Part shown: positions 37,401-48,105 of the stretch, piece after piece
How the letters are laid out: the number at the start of each line of letters is the position of its first letter
How positions within the stretch are numbered: position 1 is the stretch's first letter
From: Parelaphostrongylus tenuis
Lineage: Eukaryota > Nematoda > Chromadorea > Rhabditida > Metastrongylidae
NCBI GenBank assembly: GCA_019055375.1
Contig: JAHQIW010004752.1
Location: 124,001 to 188,000 of the forward strand
DNA length: 64,000 nucleotides
Direction: 5' to 3'
Notes under the pieces: generated by a model
What the model was told of the DNA's origin: nothing
The model's database searches: none
What the model saw: the letters and a program-made list of their open reading frames with translations, nothing else
Translations under genes and position numbers: made by a program

Positions 37401-40400
37401 AGCAGTTTGGCCTCCCTTAGAGTAGCTACAGTATAAGGGAGAAATCACTGGTGTGCAATGTCGTATATAAAAAAAAGGATAAAGGATAAAGCTCTCGGCG
37501 TTGATCAATCCCTGAGGGACGCGCCATGCATTCGACTACAATTTTTTTAACTTCGTTTGAGGTGATTGAATGCACATCTGGCCTTTACAATGACTCGCGG
37601 TGGCCTCCCGCTGAACCGAGTCAGTGCTGCTTATCCTCCCAGACAAGCCTGAGACCTGTCTGGTACCAATTTACCGACCCCGGAGGGATGGATGGCTTGG
37701 TGAGCCATGAGCGCGAGATCGAACCAGTGACCTCGTGTGCGACGCAGGGCACCTCTAACCACTGCGCCACATGCGCCACATATGTCGTATATAGTATAAT
37801 CAAATATTATGAGTATTTTTAATAACTCAAGTTTTGTGACAACACACGATAGCGACCTCTCCCTTATAAAGACCTTGTAACTCTGGAGAACACGAAGAAG
37901 ATACCAACCTCGTGCAGACTTTGAATAGAAAAAGGCAGTTCGTTAGATAATTACCACCCCAATGTCGAGCTTCAGTGAGAGCCAATCTTTTGAATCAGAA
38001 GTAGTTACTATCTACAAAGCACGTTTTGTCGACGACTGTCATCGGCGAGCATAAATGCTTCCTAGCCGAAATGTTTGATGAGATCGATCATGAACTGATT
38101 CATTTTCTCTGTACTGTCGATAAACAAATGAGTGTGTCAGCGCTCTTTTTACAGTGATACGTACGTTCGTTCGTTCATTTCGAAATCTCTGCTTTCAAGC
38201 GTTTGTCTCATTTTTCTTTGAGCAAAAGCATTACCTGCACAGAAATCGAGCTAATAACGCTTCTATTAAACTATATTTTGAAGCTGTTGCTTTGAATCTT
38301 GATCTTTTTCAAGTATAGCAATATACTGGCCTCAACTAAACTCAACTTTGAAGAAGATATACCATCCTCGCACAAACTCTAAATGAAAGGACGTCTCACG
38401 ATGTCTCTTACTTTCTTTTCTTAACTGAATTAAGGTGACAACCGTATTTCAACCTTCTAGTAAGTTCTGAGCCCTTTATTGGCCACTCAAACAATTATTT
38501 TTGTATGACGGTCCATTTACATTTCCCCTAGAAACTCTTTCAAAACGATTTAACTCAACGATCGTATTAAAACTGGAGGAGCTCTCCTCCAACGGAATGT
38601 AAAACACAGTTCTGTGGCTTTAGCTGTAGCTCAATAAGTCTATTATCGTCTCTAAGGTAACTGGAGTCAAACGATTGATATACAACTATTGGAATGTTAT
38701 TTCTACTAAATCAATATTTAGACAGGTAATGATCAAATTTAGTGGCGCGTCAGCATAATGTACTTGTCGAAGATGTCCTACCATTGCAATCCTAAGATAG
38801 TCTGATTATAGCAAGCTTCGTTTTTTCTCTTTAGAACAACAAAGATTTATTAACAATGAATACTCACCCTATTCCACGTAGCAATCGGCTCCATTATAGG
38901 AACAAGCATATAAGAACTAAACATACTCCAAATCAGAAGGCCTCTCATCCACCGGGGGTCAAGGAAACGATATTAGACTTGTAGAAGAAAAAAAACTTTC
39001 TGCATTTCACATGGAAACGTTATGATCCGGTTGTCCTTGGACTTAAGGAAGATACGACTCGAATGGATTCAACGACATTAACGGAGAAGACGAAATCGCC
39101 AACCAGCAGCCGAATCGAATTGTAAAAGGGGAAAACCTTCGTGGAGGATGGAAGTGATGTAGAGAATTTGTACGCTTCGGACTTAGTTCTCTCACTCCAC
39201 TTCGAAACTGTGTGAGTATCAATTTGAAAGGAGCTTGAAAGACAGAAGCAACAGGTCTTAGATATATTCAACTTTTTCCTTGCTTTATGGCTGATCAAGG
39301 AGACATAGCCAAGAATATTCTATGATATGGAAAACATTCGACATCATGCAGGAGTCACTTTTACTGAGTTCAATGCCGACATGTGCTAACTAGGCCAAAA
39401 CGGTCAAAGACTGATTACTGACGGTTTCGATACTTTACATCACAAAAAGAGTGACAGCAGAGCGGTGGCATAGCTGATGCAGTGATGACACGCGCCGCCG
39501 GTTTGGGCGAAACTCCGATTCAACTACCAGCTGAATATTGAGCATGCTCTCAGCAGTCTTAGCTATGTATTAGAACACTATAAATGTGCTTAGAAGAAGT
39601 AAAACTGAAAAAATTCTTGAAGGTTGCGGAGATAGTTCAGAGCTCAAAAGAAATAGAAGTCGTTTTGGAGGTTATATTTGATAAAACTTTTTCTTTCTAC
39701 TAACTAACTCTTCAATTCCCTCTTCCAAAAGGTATTAGAGGTGTTGTGTCAAGCCAAAATGATGCTAAGTACCACGATCATGTCTCAAGAGCATCGATCA
39801 CACAACAGAAAACCTCATTAGTTACCATTTTACTATAAGCTTGTAAGCGATTTTTACGCCCTCTTTATGATCTTAATCGAATGTTGACGTTTCAGCGACT
39901 TCGCCTTCTTTAGAGCCGTTTTTTTCCGAGTTAATGCTACCTATTCACCTGTCTAATTAAGTAGTCTTACACACAATATAACGGCTCTGAAAGGGCTGAA
40001 GTAGCCCAGACATCTACTATTAATTTCATAGCAGATATGTCGACCTCGTGCTAGTTTTGAAAAGTAAAGAAGTTCATAAGAAGTCTTTTTATTATTCGCT
40101 TCATAAGACCAACTTTATCGAAAGTCGATCTTTTATACTGGCCAACCAGAAAAAATGAATAAGTATAAAAGGGTTTTCTTTTGCTAGATGCAAACCAACG
40201 AATAAAAGACCACTCTCGCTGGAGAACTCTCCATAAGTGTTAATGATCATTCGGAAGCTTGAATCATGGGCTACTTCGTTACATGCTCGTTCTTTGAAAA
40301 GACCTTTTTATAGCGTTGTAGCACTCAATTTAGAATTATGTTTGACATCCGTTGCGCACTATTACTATCACTTCGCTGAAAAACCAAAAGCACACGAACT

Positions 40401-41924
40401 TGTAGAAGAAAATTTATAGTATCGAAGTTGAACGCTTTATCTAGAATCTCTTTCAAAAGGAGAAGAATCTAAATTCAATAACAAAAATCACACCACACAT
40501 TTGATTCGCCCCGTGCGATCGATAGGTCTCGTTCGATCCACAGCCCACACTCCACACCCTAGTTGATAAGCAGTGTGTCACGTAGGTAAAACCCGATCTT
40601 ATTTTACCTGTGAAATTGCAGTGGAACCTTTTTTCAGAGAATCAGTACAGCGTTGAGATTGCCGGAACTTACGGTAAAGATCGACTACTTATGATTTGAA
40701 AAAAATTCTGCTTCCGAGAAATGTGCATGTGTCACAAATGTTTTCGGTTCCTTTCAGTTATGAGGGGACAAATGAAAAACCGATCTGATTCGCTGGAGAG
40801 GAACTTTTATGGGAATGTTAGCAACCATTCGAAAGCTGAGGCTTGAGGGTACAGCCCCACGCTGCCGGTTTTAGAGAGACTTTTGTGATGTTGCTACAGG
40901 AGGAAACTTCTTCCCTGCAAGCGCGCTTATTTCTCGCCGGACAGAGCTCTTTCATTGGACTATTGATAATCATTCGATGGCGCAATCGAATTTGATACCA
41001 AAGCTGTGCTGATATCCGAAAAATACCGTTTCTTTAAAAAGCAGTGGGTAAAATAAGTTGAACACCCATCTGCACTCAATAGCCTCCTTGGCGAATCTAT
41101 ATGCGTTTGTGTGAGGCGGCCACGGGAACTGCTGACTTGATACTTCTCTACGCGTTCTTATGCCATCATCGATGGTCATCGAGTCATCGAACTTGGCAGC
41201 CTGAGCCAGCTGCACGTGACTTGACCAAAGAGACCATTGACCGCAGATGGAAATGCAGTTTATTTTACCTGCTGCGTTCCAAAGAAACGGTCTCTTCAGC
41301 TATAAGCACAGCGTTAGAATCAGTAACGATTACGCTATCGAATCATTGCTAATAGTCCAAAGAAAGAGCGCTGCTCAGCGAGAAATATGCGCGTCTGCAA
41401 TGCAAGAAATCTCTTCCTGTAGCAATGTCAAAAAAAATCTTTTTCGAAACCGGCGACGTAAGGTTGTAGCTTCAAGTCTCAACTTTTGAATGGTTACTAA
41501 CACTCCTATAAAAGATTCCTCTCTAGCGTATGATATCGGTTCTTCATTTGTCTCCTCATAACCGAATTGTAACAGTTTTCCTTCTGCTACAGTGCTGTGA
41601 AAGAGGCTTCTTCAAAAAACGACAACGTAGCGGAGTAGCACGAGATTTAGGCTTTCGAATGATTACTAGCACTTTTATGAAAAGTTCTTGACCAGCGAGA
41701 GGGATCATTTCTTCATTTGCTTCCATCTAAAGTTTAAAAAAAGTCTGTGAAAAAGGTTTTGCCGCAATGGCAACATACAGATGGTCATGCAGTAAGCTAT
41801 AACAAAAGGAAAACGAATTAAATGAACGGTAAGCAGAGAGAAGAATCTCAAATCACTAACCATTGTATGACGGATTTGCCTGATGTCTTTGATGATTATG
41901 CTGATAATTCCATCTATCGCCCAT
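25702..41924 (-). CDS. PAIP1: PAIP1-like poly(A)-binding-protein-interacting translation factor (PAM2 + MIF4G)
   Basis: Thirteen exons with consistent phases: 41924-41861, 37107-36976, 36929-36796, 30058-29958, 29894-29828, 29760-29623, 29263-29180, 29096-28965, 26459-26346, 26282-26179, 26114-25897, 25841-25759, 25758-25702 (the last possibly retained sequence). The product is about 475 aa, near human PAIP1 length. The N-terminus is Gln/Asn/Tyr/Ser-rich with a six-Gln run. A PAM2 motif, FPLNPNAAAFIPRGY (about residues 91-105), should bind the MLLE domain of poly(A)-binding protein. A helical MIF4G-like domain follows (about 150-395): FFAEIYEKME, MKTIVQLVKLCGRNLD and VVELRKNGWG match the positions of PAIP1 LFLGELYLNLE, VKLLKLTG and LVELRSSNWG. 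The C-terminus is acidic (LDDPEQDQSFDEQEVLKDF). PAIP1 links poly(A)-binding protein to eIF4A/eIF3 and stimulates cytoplasmic translation. The 30058 acceptor (TTGCAG) and the donor at 36976 are the least certain junctions. The 6.7 kb between exons 3 and 4 may hide further exons. Confidence 0.82.
26575..26800 (+). repeat. tRNA-derived SINE-B copy
   Basis: Plus strand head GGTGGCCGAGTGGTTAGTGA (A box of a Ser/Leu-tRNA type), body CCAGACCAGCATTCTAGGAC, tail ACTCGGACCCGCACAAAAA. It lies in a PAIP1-like intron. Confidence 0.65.
26780..27450. repeat. Palindromic family P copy inside PAIP1-like intron
   Basis: The left end TTTTTCATAGGAGCGTTAGC (26800 on) is followed by the shared interior up to GGAGTTTTGTCCAACAACAT. 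The right terminal block is truncated. It lies between the exons at 28965 and 26459. Confidence 0.7.
28163..28420. repeat. TA / TG alternating microsatellite in PAIP1-like intron
   Basis: 28163-28260 is an alternating purine-pyrimidine tract (TATATATACATGTATATATA with TGCATGCACATGCATA). 28363-28419 is almost pure TA with a few TTA slips. Such tracts can form cruciforms or Z-DNA. Confidence 0.9.
28420..28521 (-). CDS. Candidate cassette exon in the PAIP1-like gene
   Basis: A 102-nt open block in the 28965-26459 intron, with acceptor TTTTGCTAAG at 28522 and donor GTATATATA at 28419. It starts and ends in phase 0, so it could be included without changing the frame. It would add 34 residues (KKLTEDMRTLLSQRKKLEKT...) of amphipathic helical character between EKMET and ESGGRID. 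PAIP1 relatives have no insert here, so it may be an alternative exon or chance. The donor is the edge of a TA microsatellite. Confidence 0.3.
29340..29605 (-). repeat. SINE-A copy in PAIP1-like intron
   Basis: Minus strand: head at 29595 (GCGCAGTGTTTTAGGGGTGC), body through 29500, tail region at 29345. It ends 18 bp from the exon 29760-29623. Confidence 0.6.
30265..30715. repeat. Hairpin element with tRNA-like arms (family T1), best copy
   Basis: The left arm 30269-30385 (minus tRNA-like unit) and right arm 30555-30672 (plus unit) match as reverse complements over about 110 bp with about ten differences. Each arm has an A-box-like GGTGGTGCAACGGCTAG and a B box GGGTTCGAAT. The outer edge carries the TTTGACCG..CGGTCAAA tail hairpin. 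The units point outward. It lies in a PAIP1-like intron. Confidence 0.8.
30885..31095 (+). repeat. SINE-B copy
   Basis: Plus strand head GGGGGCCGAGTGGATAGTAA, then CGACCAGTATTCTACGACGT and GATCTTCAAACAAGCGATGA. Same family as the copy at 26.6 kb. Confidence 0.65.
31640..31745 (-). repeat. tRNA-like unit (family T2), single arm
   Basis: Minus strand unit with inverse A box (CACCACTACACTACCGAGG) and inverse B box (AAAATTGAACCTGC). Its partner arm is not found. Confidence 0.55.
31970..32255 (-). repeat. SINE-A copy
   Basis: Minus strand: head GTGGCGCAGTGATTAAAGGT at about 32250, body with GGCATCGTAAGTC-type divergence, tail at 31975 (CGCTGAGAAATTTATCCTTT). Confidence 0.65.
33218..33945. repeat. 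Palindromic family P, full copy with matching ends
   Basis: The ends are exact inverses: TTTCCGTTAGGTAG at 33219 and CTACCTAACGGAAA at about 33943. This defines the true termini of the family and a length of about 730 bp. It lies in the large PAIP1-like intron. Confidence 0.8.
36008..36262 (+). repeat. SINE-A copy
   Basis: Plus strand, head decayed (GCATATGTAGAGGGTTCGCT). The body GACTCACCAGGCC and CACACATGCATTCAATCACC is clear; the tail is CCAAGAGCTTTATTC. Confidence 0.6.
36796..36929 (-). CDS. PAIP1: PAIP1-like exon 3 carrying polyQ and the PAM2 motif
   Basis: Acceptor TTCTTAG at 36930, donor GTAAGC at 36795; the exon ends in phase 0. It encodes VSAQQQQQQRPGS followed by FPLNPNAAAFIPRGY. 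The PAM2 consensus LNxxAxxFxP is fully present, with the acidic position before Phe replaced by Ala. This exon is the strongest evidence for a PABP-binding protein. Confidence 0.85.
37475..37790 (-). repeat. tRNA-derived SINE-A, most complete copy
   Basis: Minus strand: head GTGGCGCAGTGGTTAGAGGT (A box), B-box region CTGGTTCGATC, body with GGAGGATAAGCAGCACTGAC, GAATGCATGGCGCGTCCCTC and the tail CTTTATCCTTTATCC. The RNA polymerase III promoter layout marks a tRNA-derived SINE. It lies in the first PAIP1-like intron. Confidence 0.75.
40190..41745. repeat. Two adjacent family P copies
   Basis: One copy (about 40190-40760) has a CTCGCTGGAGAACTCTCCAT left end. A second (about 40770-41745) starts with GAGGGGACAAATGAAAAACC and ends GACCAGCGAGAGGGATCATT. 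They lie just 3' (on the minus strand) of exon 1 of the PAIP1-like gene, inside its first intron. Confidence 0.7.
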
Positions 41925-41962
41925 TGTGAAAACTCGAGAATTTCTTGTCTACAGGGATAGCT
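41925..41962 (-). promoter_or_regulatory. Possible trans-splice acceptor and 5' UTR of the PAIP1-like gene
   Basis: Minus strand TTTCGTTTCAG, with its terminal AG at 41962-41961, lies 36 nt before the ATG at 41924. A TTTCAG site this close to the first codon with no coding upstream is typical of nematode spliced-leader addition. An ordinary cis-spliced 5' UTR exon would look the same. Confidence 0.4.
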
Positions 41963-42584
41963 GAAACGAAATCTTCTGTATCAGTACTTGAAAAAGTAAA
42001 CGGAACGTCTTTAGAAATAGAAAAAAAAGAAAACACACACGGTTCAGTAATGAATCACAAGATCGAGTCTCCCTAAACGTGGGTAATAAAACTTAGAGAA
42101 AACATTACAAAAAGTGTCCTTTCTTATTCATAAAGCTTCTCCGAGGTCTTGAAATAATGGCTGATGTTTCGGCTACTTAGACCGACATCTTCAAAATCGT
42201 CCAACCAGTTTTATGCGGGGAATATCACCTTCTAAGTAATTCGGAGTAATTTATGACCTACTGGATCTATTTCTGTGATTTATTCGCAGTCTTTGACAGC
42301 ATAGCGGTGACATTACCCATATAATTCCCAGTTTTTCTTATGAACCGAAACACGAGGTTCATATATAACAATTTATTCCATCAGCTGATGCCAGAAGTTG
42401 GTATAACTTTCCAAAATCGACGGCTGATGTCTCGGTAACTCTACCTTCCTCAAAGCCGTCCCAGCTGCTTGTAAGGAGAATCCCATTACCGACTACCTAC
42501 GAAACTCGACATTCTTCAATAACCCACATTTCTTTTCTATTTGTAAGCCAAAAATGAGGTTATTACAATACGACTGTCCAATCA

Positions 42585-42915
42585 CCCAAGTTTTCGGTGA
42601 CTTCGCCTTCTACGAAGCCCTGAAAAAAGGCCAGGTTAGCCACAACCCGCTCAGCCAAAACCTCTATTGCCTCAAGAAAATACAAGCTCCCACTGAACAA
42701 AGATTTACCTCACTAGAAATAATTAATATTACCCCAAATTCAAATCCATCTATTACAAAACTTATAATTTTCTAATAATGATACATTAAACAGATTCAAT
42801 AGCGTGAAGCGCCACAAAACTTCCCTCTATCTCTGGGGCTTGTGGCTGACAGGGTTGGGGCTAAGCTGCGCATTCCAGGTTCTGAAGGAGGCGAGACTGC
42901 CAAAACATCGGTCGT
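42585..42915. repeat. Foldback element F, first copy
   Basis: The left arm (42590-42665: GTGACTTCGCCTTCTACGAA, then AGCCACAACCCGCTCAGCCA) is the inverse of the right arm (42842-42912: TGGCTGACAGGGTTGGGGCT, CTGAAGGAGGCGAGACTGCC). The centre is AT-rich. Related single ends (GGCTGACNTTTCGGCGAC type) are at 11625-11700, 39880-39925, 42130-42205, 42410-42470 and 49755-49795. Confidence 0.7.
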
Positions 42916-42949
42916 CAAAATAGTTTGTATCGTAACATCCTCATTTTTG

Positions 42950-43155
42950 GCTCAAAAAAAAAACCAGGTTGGCCACAACCCGCTCAGCCAAACGCCTCCA
43001 TTGCTTGAAGAAAGAAAAGAAGATCTCAATCGCATCAAGCGCTAAACAACTTTCCTTGCTTTTTTCTGATGTTTGGCTGACCGGGTTGTGGGAAATCCGA
43101 TCTTCTCGGGCTCTGAAGAAAAGAGGAAACCGCCTAAACGTCAGTTGCCAAAGCA
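42950..43155. repeat. Foldback element F, second adjacent copy
   Basis: The left arm 42965-43010 (GGTTGGCCACAACCCGCTCA) and right arm 43070-43120 (TGGCTGACCGGGTTGTGGGA) are inverse, with the outer GGGCTCTGAAGAAAAGAGG end on the right only. It is a shorter version of its neighbour. Confidence 0.65.
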
Positions 43156-43189
43156 TGCTTCATTGGAACGACCTCGTTTTGACTTCAAA

Positions 43190-44320
43190 ATAAAAAAAAG
43201 CTGTGAAATGATGGAGACGGCCGCGGTTCTTAGGCAGCCGGTCTTGGGACTCTCTATGGAGGTAGTTGAACGGCTATGAGTAAGGCGAAATTGCTCAGAC
43301 GTCAGCCATCGATTTTGGAGGAGTTAAAAAGGTCAACTCGACAGAGTTTTGGGATGAACGCCCTGCTGAAGCCACCGCCTATGCAAGGGATAGGTATCGA
43401 TTTTTCAATGAAACGGAGCAGATCAGAGGAGATCACAAAAATCAATATTCCAAGAAGAAGAAGTCCCCTTGGAACTGCCAACAAAAAGAGGAACCGAAGT
43501 GAGACTAGTGGCCGATGGGCGCTTGATGCGAAAATAAGAGTGGGTGTGAGTGGCCGTGGGACAAGGATTGGGATTGGAGCACGACTGCGCGCAGGCTGCT
43601 CAATTGCGCTGCGTTTTTCGACGAAAAGTAGTAATTTTTCGACCGCTGAAGGAGTTGAGAGAAGAAGTATATCATTTTAAAGAAGGGATCAAGGTAATAT
43701 TTTAAAAAATGCAATGAAGTGCTGTGGTAGGAGATCGAAGCAGCAACCTTCTCGCGATGGACGAGCGGCAGAAAGCAGTGAGACAGACAGCGATTGCCAC
43801 ACTGAAGTCAGAGTCACGGAGGGGGGGTGGAGCCGTTCCCATGCTGGCGATTGGAGCTCCTCTTGTCTGTTTGACACGCCTAGTTTGGGTCCGCGGAAGT
43901 CAAGCGGTCAATAGTGAGCAAAACATGTGATAATCCTGGTTTTAGAAATATTTTCAGAGCACGATTTTAAATATGTTTTGAAGCGTTCATTTCGTCCCAT
44001 CCACTCTGTGGATCGACTCGTTTCCTCACATTTATCCTCCACAAAAGTTTTCGAACAACTCATATGTTGCTTCGGTTGGTGCTTGAGGATTTCGTCTTCT
44101 TTAACCCTTTGGGGACAACAGTTGACCGATCACACGGCGCAACTCGCAAGCGGCGCGCGTTATTCCATTAGGGTTTGTCCTCCAGCTGCAAAGAAAACCT
44201 TATGTTTTTTGCGTCACTATGATACCCCATGATTTTCTATATATGTTAATATGTTTTCCGTGCACATATAACTTTCCCATACAATGAAAACTTTGAGTGC
44301 GAAACGTAATCTTCTTTTTG
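43190..44320. other. Intergenic, arginine-rich open frame judged non-coding
   Basis: A 134-codon plus-strand frame (43276-43680) begins inside a foldback-F-related end (GACGTCAGCCATCGATTTTG) and has a low-complexity Arg/Ser/Gly composition. No family resemblance. A second open stretch at 43714-43930 overlaps in two frames. Confidence 0.35.
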
Positions 44321-44329
44321 CTCTTGCAG

Positions 44330-44600
44330 CGTTCTATGATAGCCTTTCAAAAAACCAGTTACAGCAGTTGAAATGCTAGAGATTTGGGCTATCGAATGAC
44401 TAGTAAGAGTTGAGCGAAGAAACACATATAGGCTGTAGTCGAGCAAATAAAGCAAACTGAGTGTGAAACATAATTGTATTTTCGCTACTACAACGTAACA
44501 AAAAGGGGCTTTAAAAAATCAAACACACTGTTGAAATTGCGGAGATTTAAGCGATGATCACCAAGTGTCATAGAGAAAAGTCTTTTACAGCAAGAAAGGC
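44330..44600. repeat. Family P fragment
   Basis: Holds the GCTATCGAATGACTAGTAAG-type right-arm block and GTGAAACATAATTGTATTTT. Similar fragments are at 130-200, 50740-51065 and 53220-53400. All are too decayed to define ends. Confidence 0.5.
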
Positions 44601-44699
44601 CTTCAAACAATAGTGTACCACATTTAGTACACGTCGTTCTTTAGGGTTCAATAGCTTTCGAGACCGGAAAAATAGATTTTTACAAATATATTGCAAATA

Positions 44700-45010
44700 T
44701 TTCCAATAGAGCGCACGTGGCGCATCAATTAGAGATGCTCTGTGTCGCATACAAAATCGATGGTTTGTTCTCCCGCTCATGACTCAACAAGACATTCAAT
44801 TTCTTCGGAATCAGTAAATTTGTTCCAGTCTAGTACCGGACTTGTCTGGGAGGATAACCAGCACTGACTCGGTACAGCGGGAGGCTACCACGACTCACTG
44901 TAGAGGACAGATATGCATTCAGTTATCTCAAAACGAAATTAGAAATTGAAGAGGAAGTCATAGCACATCCCTAAAAGATTGATCAACGTCGAGAGCTTTA
45001 TCCTTTACCC
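44700..45010 (+). repeat. SINE-A copy
   Basis: Plus strand: head ACGTGGCGCATCAATTAGAG, B-box remnant GATGGTTTGTTC, body GTCTGGGAGGATAACCAGCA, tail GAGAGCTTTATCCTTTA. Almost full length. Confidence 0.7.
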
Positions 45011-45149
45011 TTTTATTTCTAGTCACCACGGAACAGCTTAAGAAAGTCAGGGAATGCTGGACGAGATTATTCTCCTTGCAATCCTGGTGCTACCCGAGCT
45101 GAGAGTTCCCATGCATTCAGTTACTGGATTCTGAGAGTGGTAGGGTAAC

Positions 45150-45725
45150 GTATACTTTACCTATGCGATGTATCAAAAGTGTGAGAATGTGTAGAGTCTA
45201 CGTCAGAGCCACACGTACATTTCGGTGGCATCGCCAGCTTCATTAGTGGCCCACGCCCCACACTGAACCCTACTTTATAGCAGGGATATAGCAAGTGATA
45301 TTGCGTATCACCATTTCTTTTCAGTCGATGACTTACAACTGGAAGTGAATATGAAGAAATCCATCTCATCAGCTGTTTTTAAATCCCGTTTCAAACATTC
45401 GGTATAGTGTGTGAGAATGTTTATATCCTTTTCGATGTCGGTACGTCATGACCACATGTACGTTTCGGCGGTATCGCTCGTTTCTTCAGTGGTCCACGCC
45501 TCTCACTGAACCTGAAATTCACATTTAGCTAAATAAAATGTTGATGGCACATTATCCGTGTAATCTCCATGAATAACATCTTTCCATCCTTGCTATAAAA
45601 CAGGTTTTAATGTGGAGCGTGACCACTGATGAAGCAGACGCCGATGTGTACGTATGGCTCTAACGTATCAACCTCGGAAGGGCTCTAAACATTCTCGCAG
45701 AGTATATTGCATGTTCAACAGGCTT
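45150..45725. repeat. Repeat family R, second locus
   Basis: Three divergent units: 45210-45290 and 45440-45520 in the same sense (GTACATTTCGGTGGCATCGC and GTACGTTTCGGCGGTATCGC), then an inverse unit at 45605-45710 (TGTGGAGCGTGACCACTGAT, ACCTCGGAAGGGCTCTAAAC). The open frames here are chance. Confidence 0.6.
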
Positions 45726-46159
45726 AAAAAGAGTCGATGAAATGGATTTGCTGATTCATTCCTTCCCCTCACTTTCTGTTATAGCAAGGTTTAGAAGATC
45801 AGAATTTCTATCGCTGTTTCAGTATAAATATAGTGTATCTGGCTAAAATTTGAAGATTCCAATGGTCTCTGTTCTAGGTGAAAAGGTTTAGTATAAGCAG
45901 AGATAGGTTAGTCTAAAGCTGCAACGCCCGTTTTTCTAAAACTAAATGCATTGTTCTTAATGCATCTCCGAGGGGGGGGAGCGTTGTGCTAACGTCATCC
46001 TTTTTTTTTCAATTGTGATAAAACGAAGCAAATGAGTACATTGAAAGTGAACTCGCTTTAGCTTCAATATATTTTGATGGTCTTGTACAATTAAGGGTAT
46101 TTTTCCGTTATATGATATATTATAAAAATCCTATTTTTGAAATAAAAAGATTGAGCGAT

Positions 46160-46560
46160 ACACCAAATTCGACCTGAATCGGGTGTTGAACCCGTGTTTC
46201 ACCCTTACTGGTAGCGCGTGCTACCACTACATCAACAAGGCTACCGCCCTACGACCACTTTTACTTCGATAGTAACTATTGAAGCTGTAAGCAATCAGCC
46301 CTTGACGGGTTAAGTTTCGTACGCACATACCAGTATCAAATTCAGTTGAGCTGCCAGCTCTTTCTGCAATGTATAACTTAAACTTTTTGATCTCACTGCT
46401 CTGTAGCAGTGGCATGATGTTAAAATGCTGGTAGCACGCGTCCCTGATAAGGGCAAGACACAGGCTCAACTCCTGCCTGAGGTAGAATTTCTTTCGGACC
46501 ACTCAATCTTCTTAGATGTATATTTCAGCACATACCCCTGCTAGAAAGCAGTAAAATTAA
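46160..46560. repeat. Hairpin element with tRNA-like arms (family T2)
   Basis: The left arm 46170-46245 (GGTGTTGAACCCGTG; CTACCACTACATCAACAAGG) is the inverse of the right arm 46410-46490 (GGTAGCACGCGTCCC...CTCAACTCCTGCC). The spacer is like that of the 20.1-kb copy. Confidence 0.75.
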
Positions 46561-46839
46561 AAAATTCTATTTTTGATTCAAACATCCATTTAGATGTTCT
46601 GAGGGTAGATATGCCAATTTTCTACGAATTCATCATCTGATATACTTCTAAATGGAGCTGAGTGCTATAGTGTGAGTTAATACATCTTATACAGGGAATA
46701 TATTCTTTAGAAATGAACATTTTATCAGACATAACGCTTTGTTTGCTTCAATCAGATATAACGGTTTGTCGAGAGTAACTGATCGTAAGAGAATGGTTTT
46801 TTATATGATATGAATATAGCATGGAGAGAGCGTTTGGGC

Positions 46840-47105
46840 TTTGCGTTTAGAGGGGCCCGGCGACACACGTAATCAAAGGTTCGATCCCCTGCCGAAGGCT
46901 CACTAAACCCGTCCGACTGGGTAAGAGGATTCGTACCGGAGTTCTCTCTGGGAGTGTAGCAGCACTGAGTTCATACATCGGTAGGCCACGGCCAGTCATT
47001 ATAAAGGCCACATATGCATTCAATCACTTCTAGAGATTGTTGATGAACTCGAGCGCATGGCGCATCCCTCAAGGATAGATCAACGCCAATAGCTTTATCC
47101 GTTCG
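46840..47105 (+). repeat. SINE-A copy
   Basis: Plus strand: B box AAAGGTTCGATCCC, body (GGGAGTGTAGCAGCACTGAG, CATATGCATTCAATCACTTC), tail CCAATAGCTTTATCC. Confidence 0.65.
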
Positions 47106-47154
47106 AGATTTCCAGCTTTTTTACTGCATTTTTTGCAGTGTTATGATGTTTTCA

Positions 47155-47615
47155 TATATACCTAAGAGAATTGAGTGAAAAGCAAAAACACGACCTCAGT
47201 TTGGAGCCGAACCTGCGTTTCATATATATCAGAGACGCGTGCTACCACTACACCACCGAGGTGCATTCGCACCACCATTTCTTTTTTACCACTCAGTTCT
47301 CTTAAGAATATTTGAAAACATCATGACATTATCATAAAACATACAAAGGTCAGTAAAAACATTAGAAATTTCGAATATTGCTTATCACAATGAATGTCAA
47401 CACAAGTGGATATATAAAGCGAAGTCGCATACCTGACCAGATCTGTTAGAGGTTGGTGGCTGACAGCTATCGTTCAGATATTGAAGAATGAGTGGTGGTA
47501 CGAATGTACTTCACTTTAGTGGTAGCACCGTCCCCGGTGTGGATGAAACGCAGGTTCGACTCCCGTCTGAGGTCGTATTTTTGCTCACTGAATTCTCTTA
47601 CTGTCTTTAGCAATT
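47155..47615. repeat. Hairpin element with tRNA-like arms (family T2)
   Basis: The left arm 47190-47265 (GACCTCAGTTTGGAGCCGAA, GCTACCACTACACCACCGAG) and the right arm 47515-47590 (GGTAGCACCGTCCCCGG, GGTTCGACTCCCGTCTGAGG) are inverse. Flanks share ACTGAATTCTCTTA / TAAGAGAATTGAGT ends. Confidence 0.75.
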
Positions 47616-47864
47616 TGATACCCAACGTAAAAAGAAAGATATGATGCTCAGCAAATCCCTAGAGCGAGGAGGAGCCACTGGGCAACTCTTGCACGCGATA
47701 GGGAAAAATGGAAGTGTTGCTGGTACCCGCTCGAGTCACTCGACGATCAGCGGGACGACAGGTGACTCAATTCTCTTAGCTTTATCCTTTAACTCAGCTT
47801 CAAGAATACGATAGCGACAGCTGAAGCGCAGTGTCTAGATGCAATCTGCATTACAGCGTACTCG

Positions 47865-48105
47865 ATCTAACTACCGGGCTCAACAAACGCTTTTCCCTCC
47901 AATGTCGACAAAGTGGCATCACATTTGTCTGGAAGGTTAGGAGTACTGATTTAATGTATCGGTATGCCATCTCCAGTTATTGTACAAAGCAGGCTGGATC
48001 AGTCACATCCACAATAAATGATAATGTCAGAAGCAGAGTCAGAAGCATAGCGTATGTCTCACGGACTGGTCAACGGCAGATGCTTTAGCCTTTTATACCT
48101 AAGGT
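47865..48105 (+). repeat. SINE-A copy (decayed)
   Basis: TGTCTGGAAGGTTAGGAGTA and GGTCAACGGCAGATGCTTTA identify the family body and tail; the head is lost. A similar decayed copy is at 1420-1600 (ACTGTCTGAAAGGATATAGC). Confidence 0.45.

Noticed and set aside
37526..37822. 98-codon plus-strand gene
   Set aside because: Lies entirely within a SINE-A copy; same applies to frames in other SINE copies.
43276..43680. 134-codon Arg/Ser-rich protein gene
   Set aside because: Begins within a repeat end, low complexity, no splice context and no family resemblance.
45620..45660. CTGATGA core at 45.6 kb as a ribozyme
   Set aside because: No GAAA block or matching stems nearby; it is part of repeat family R.
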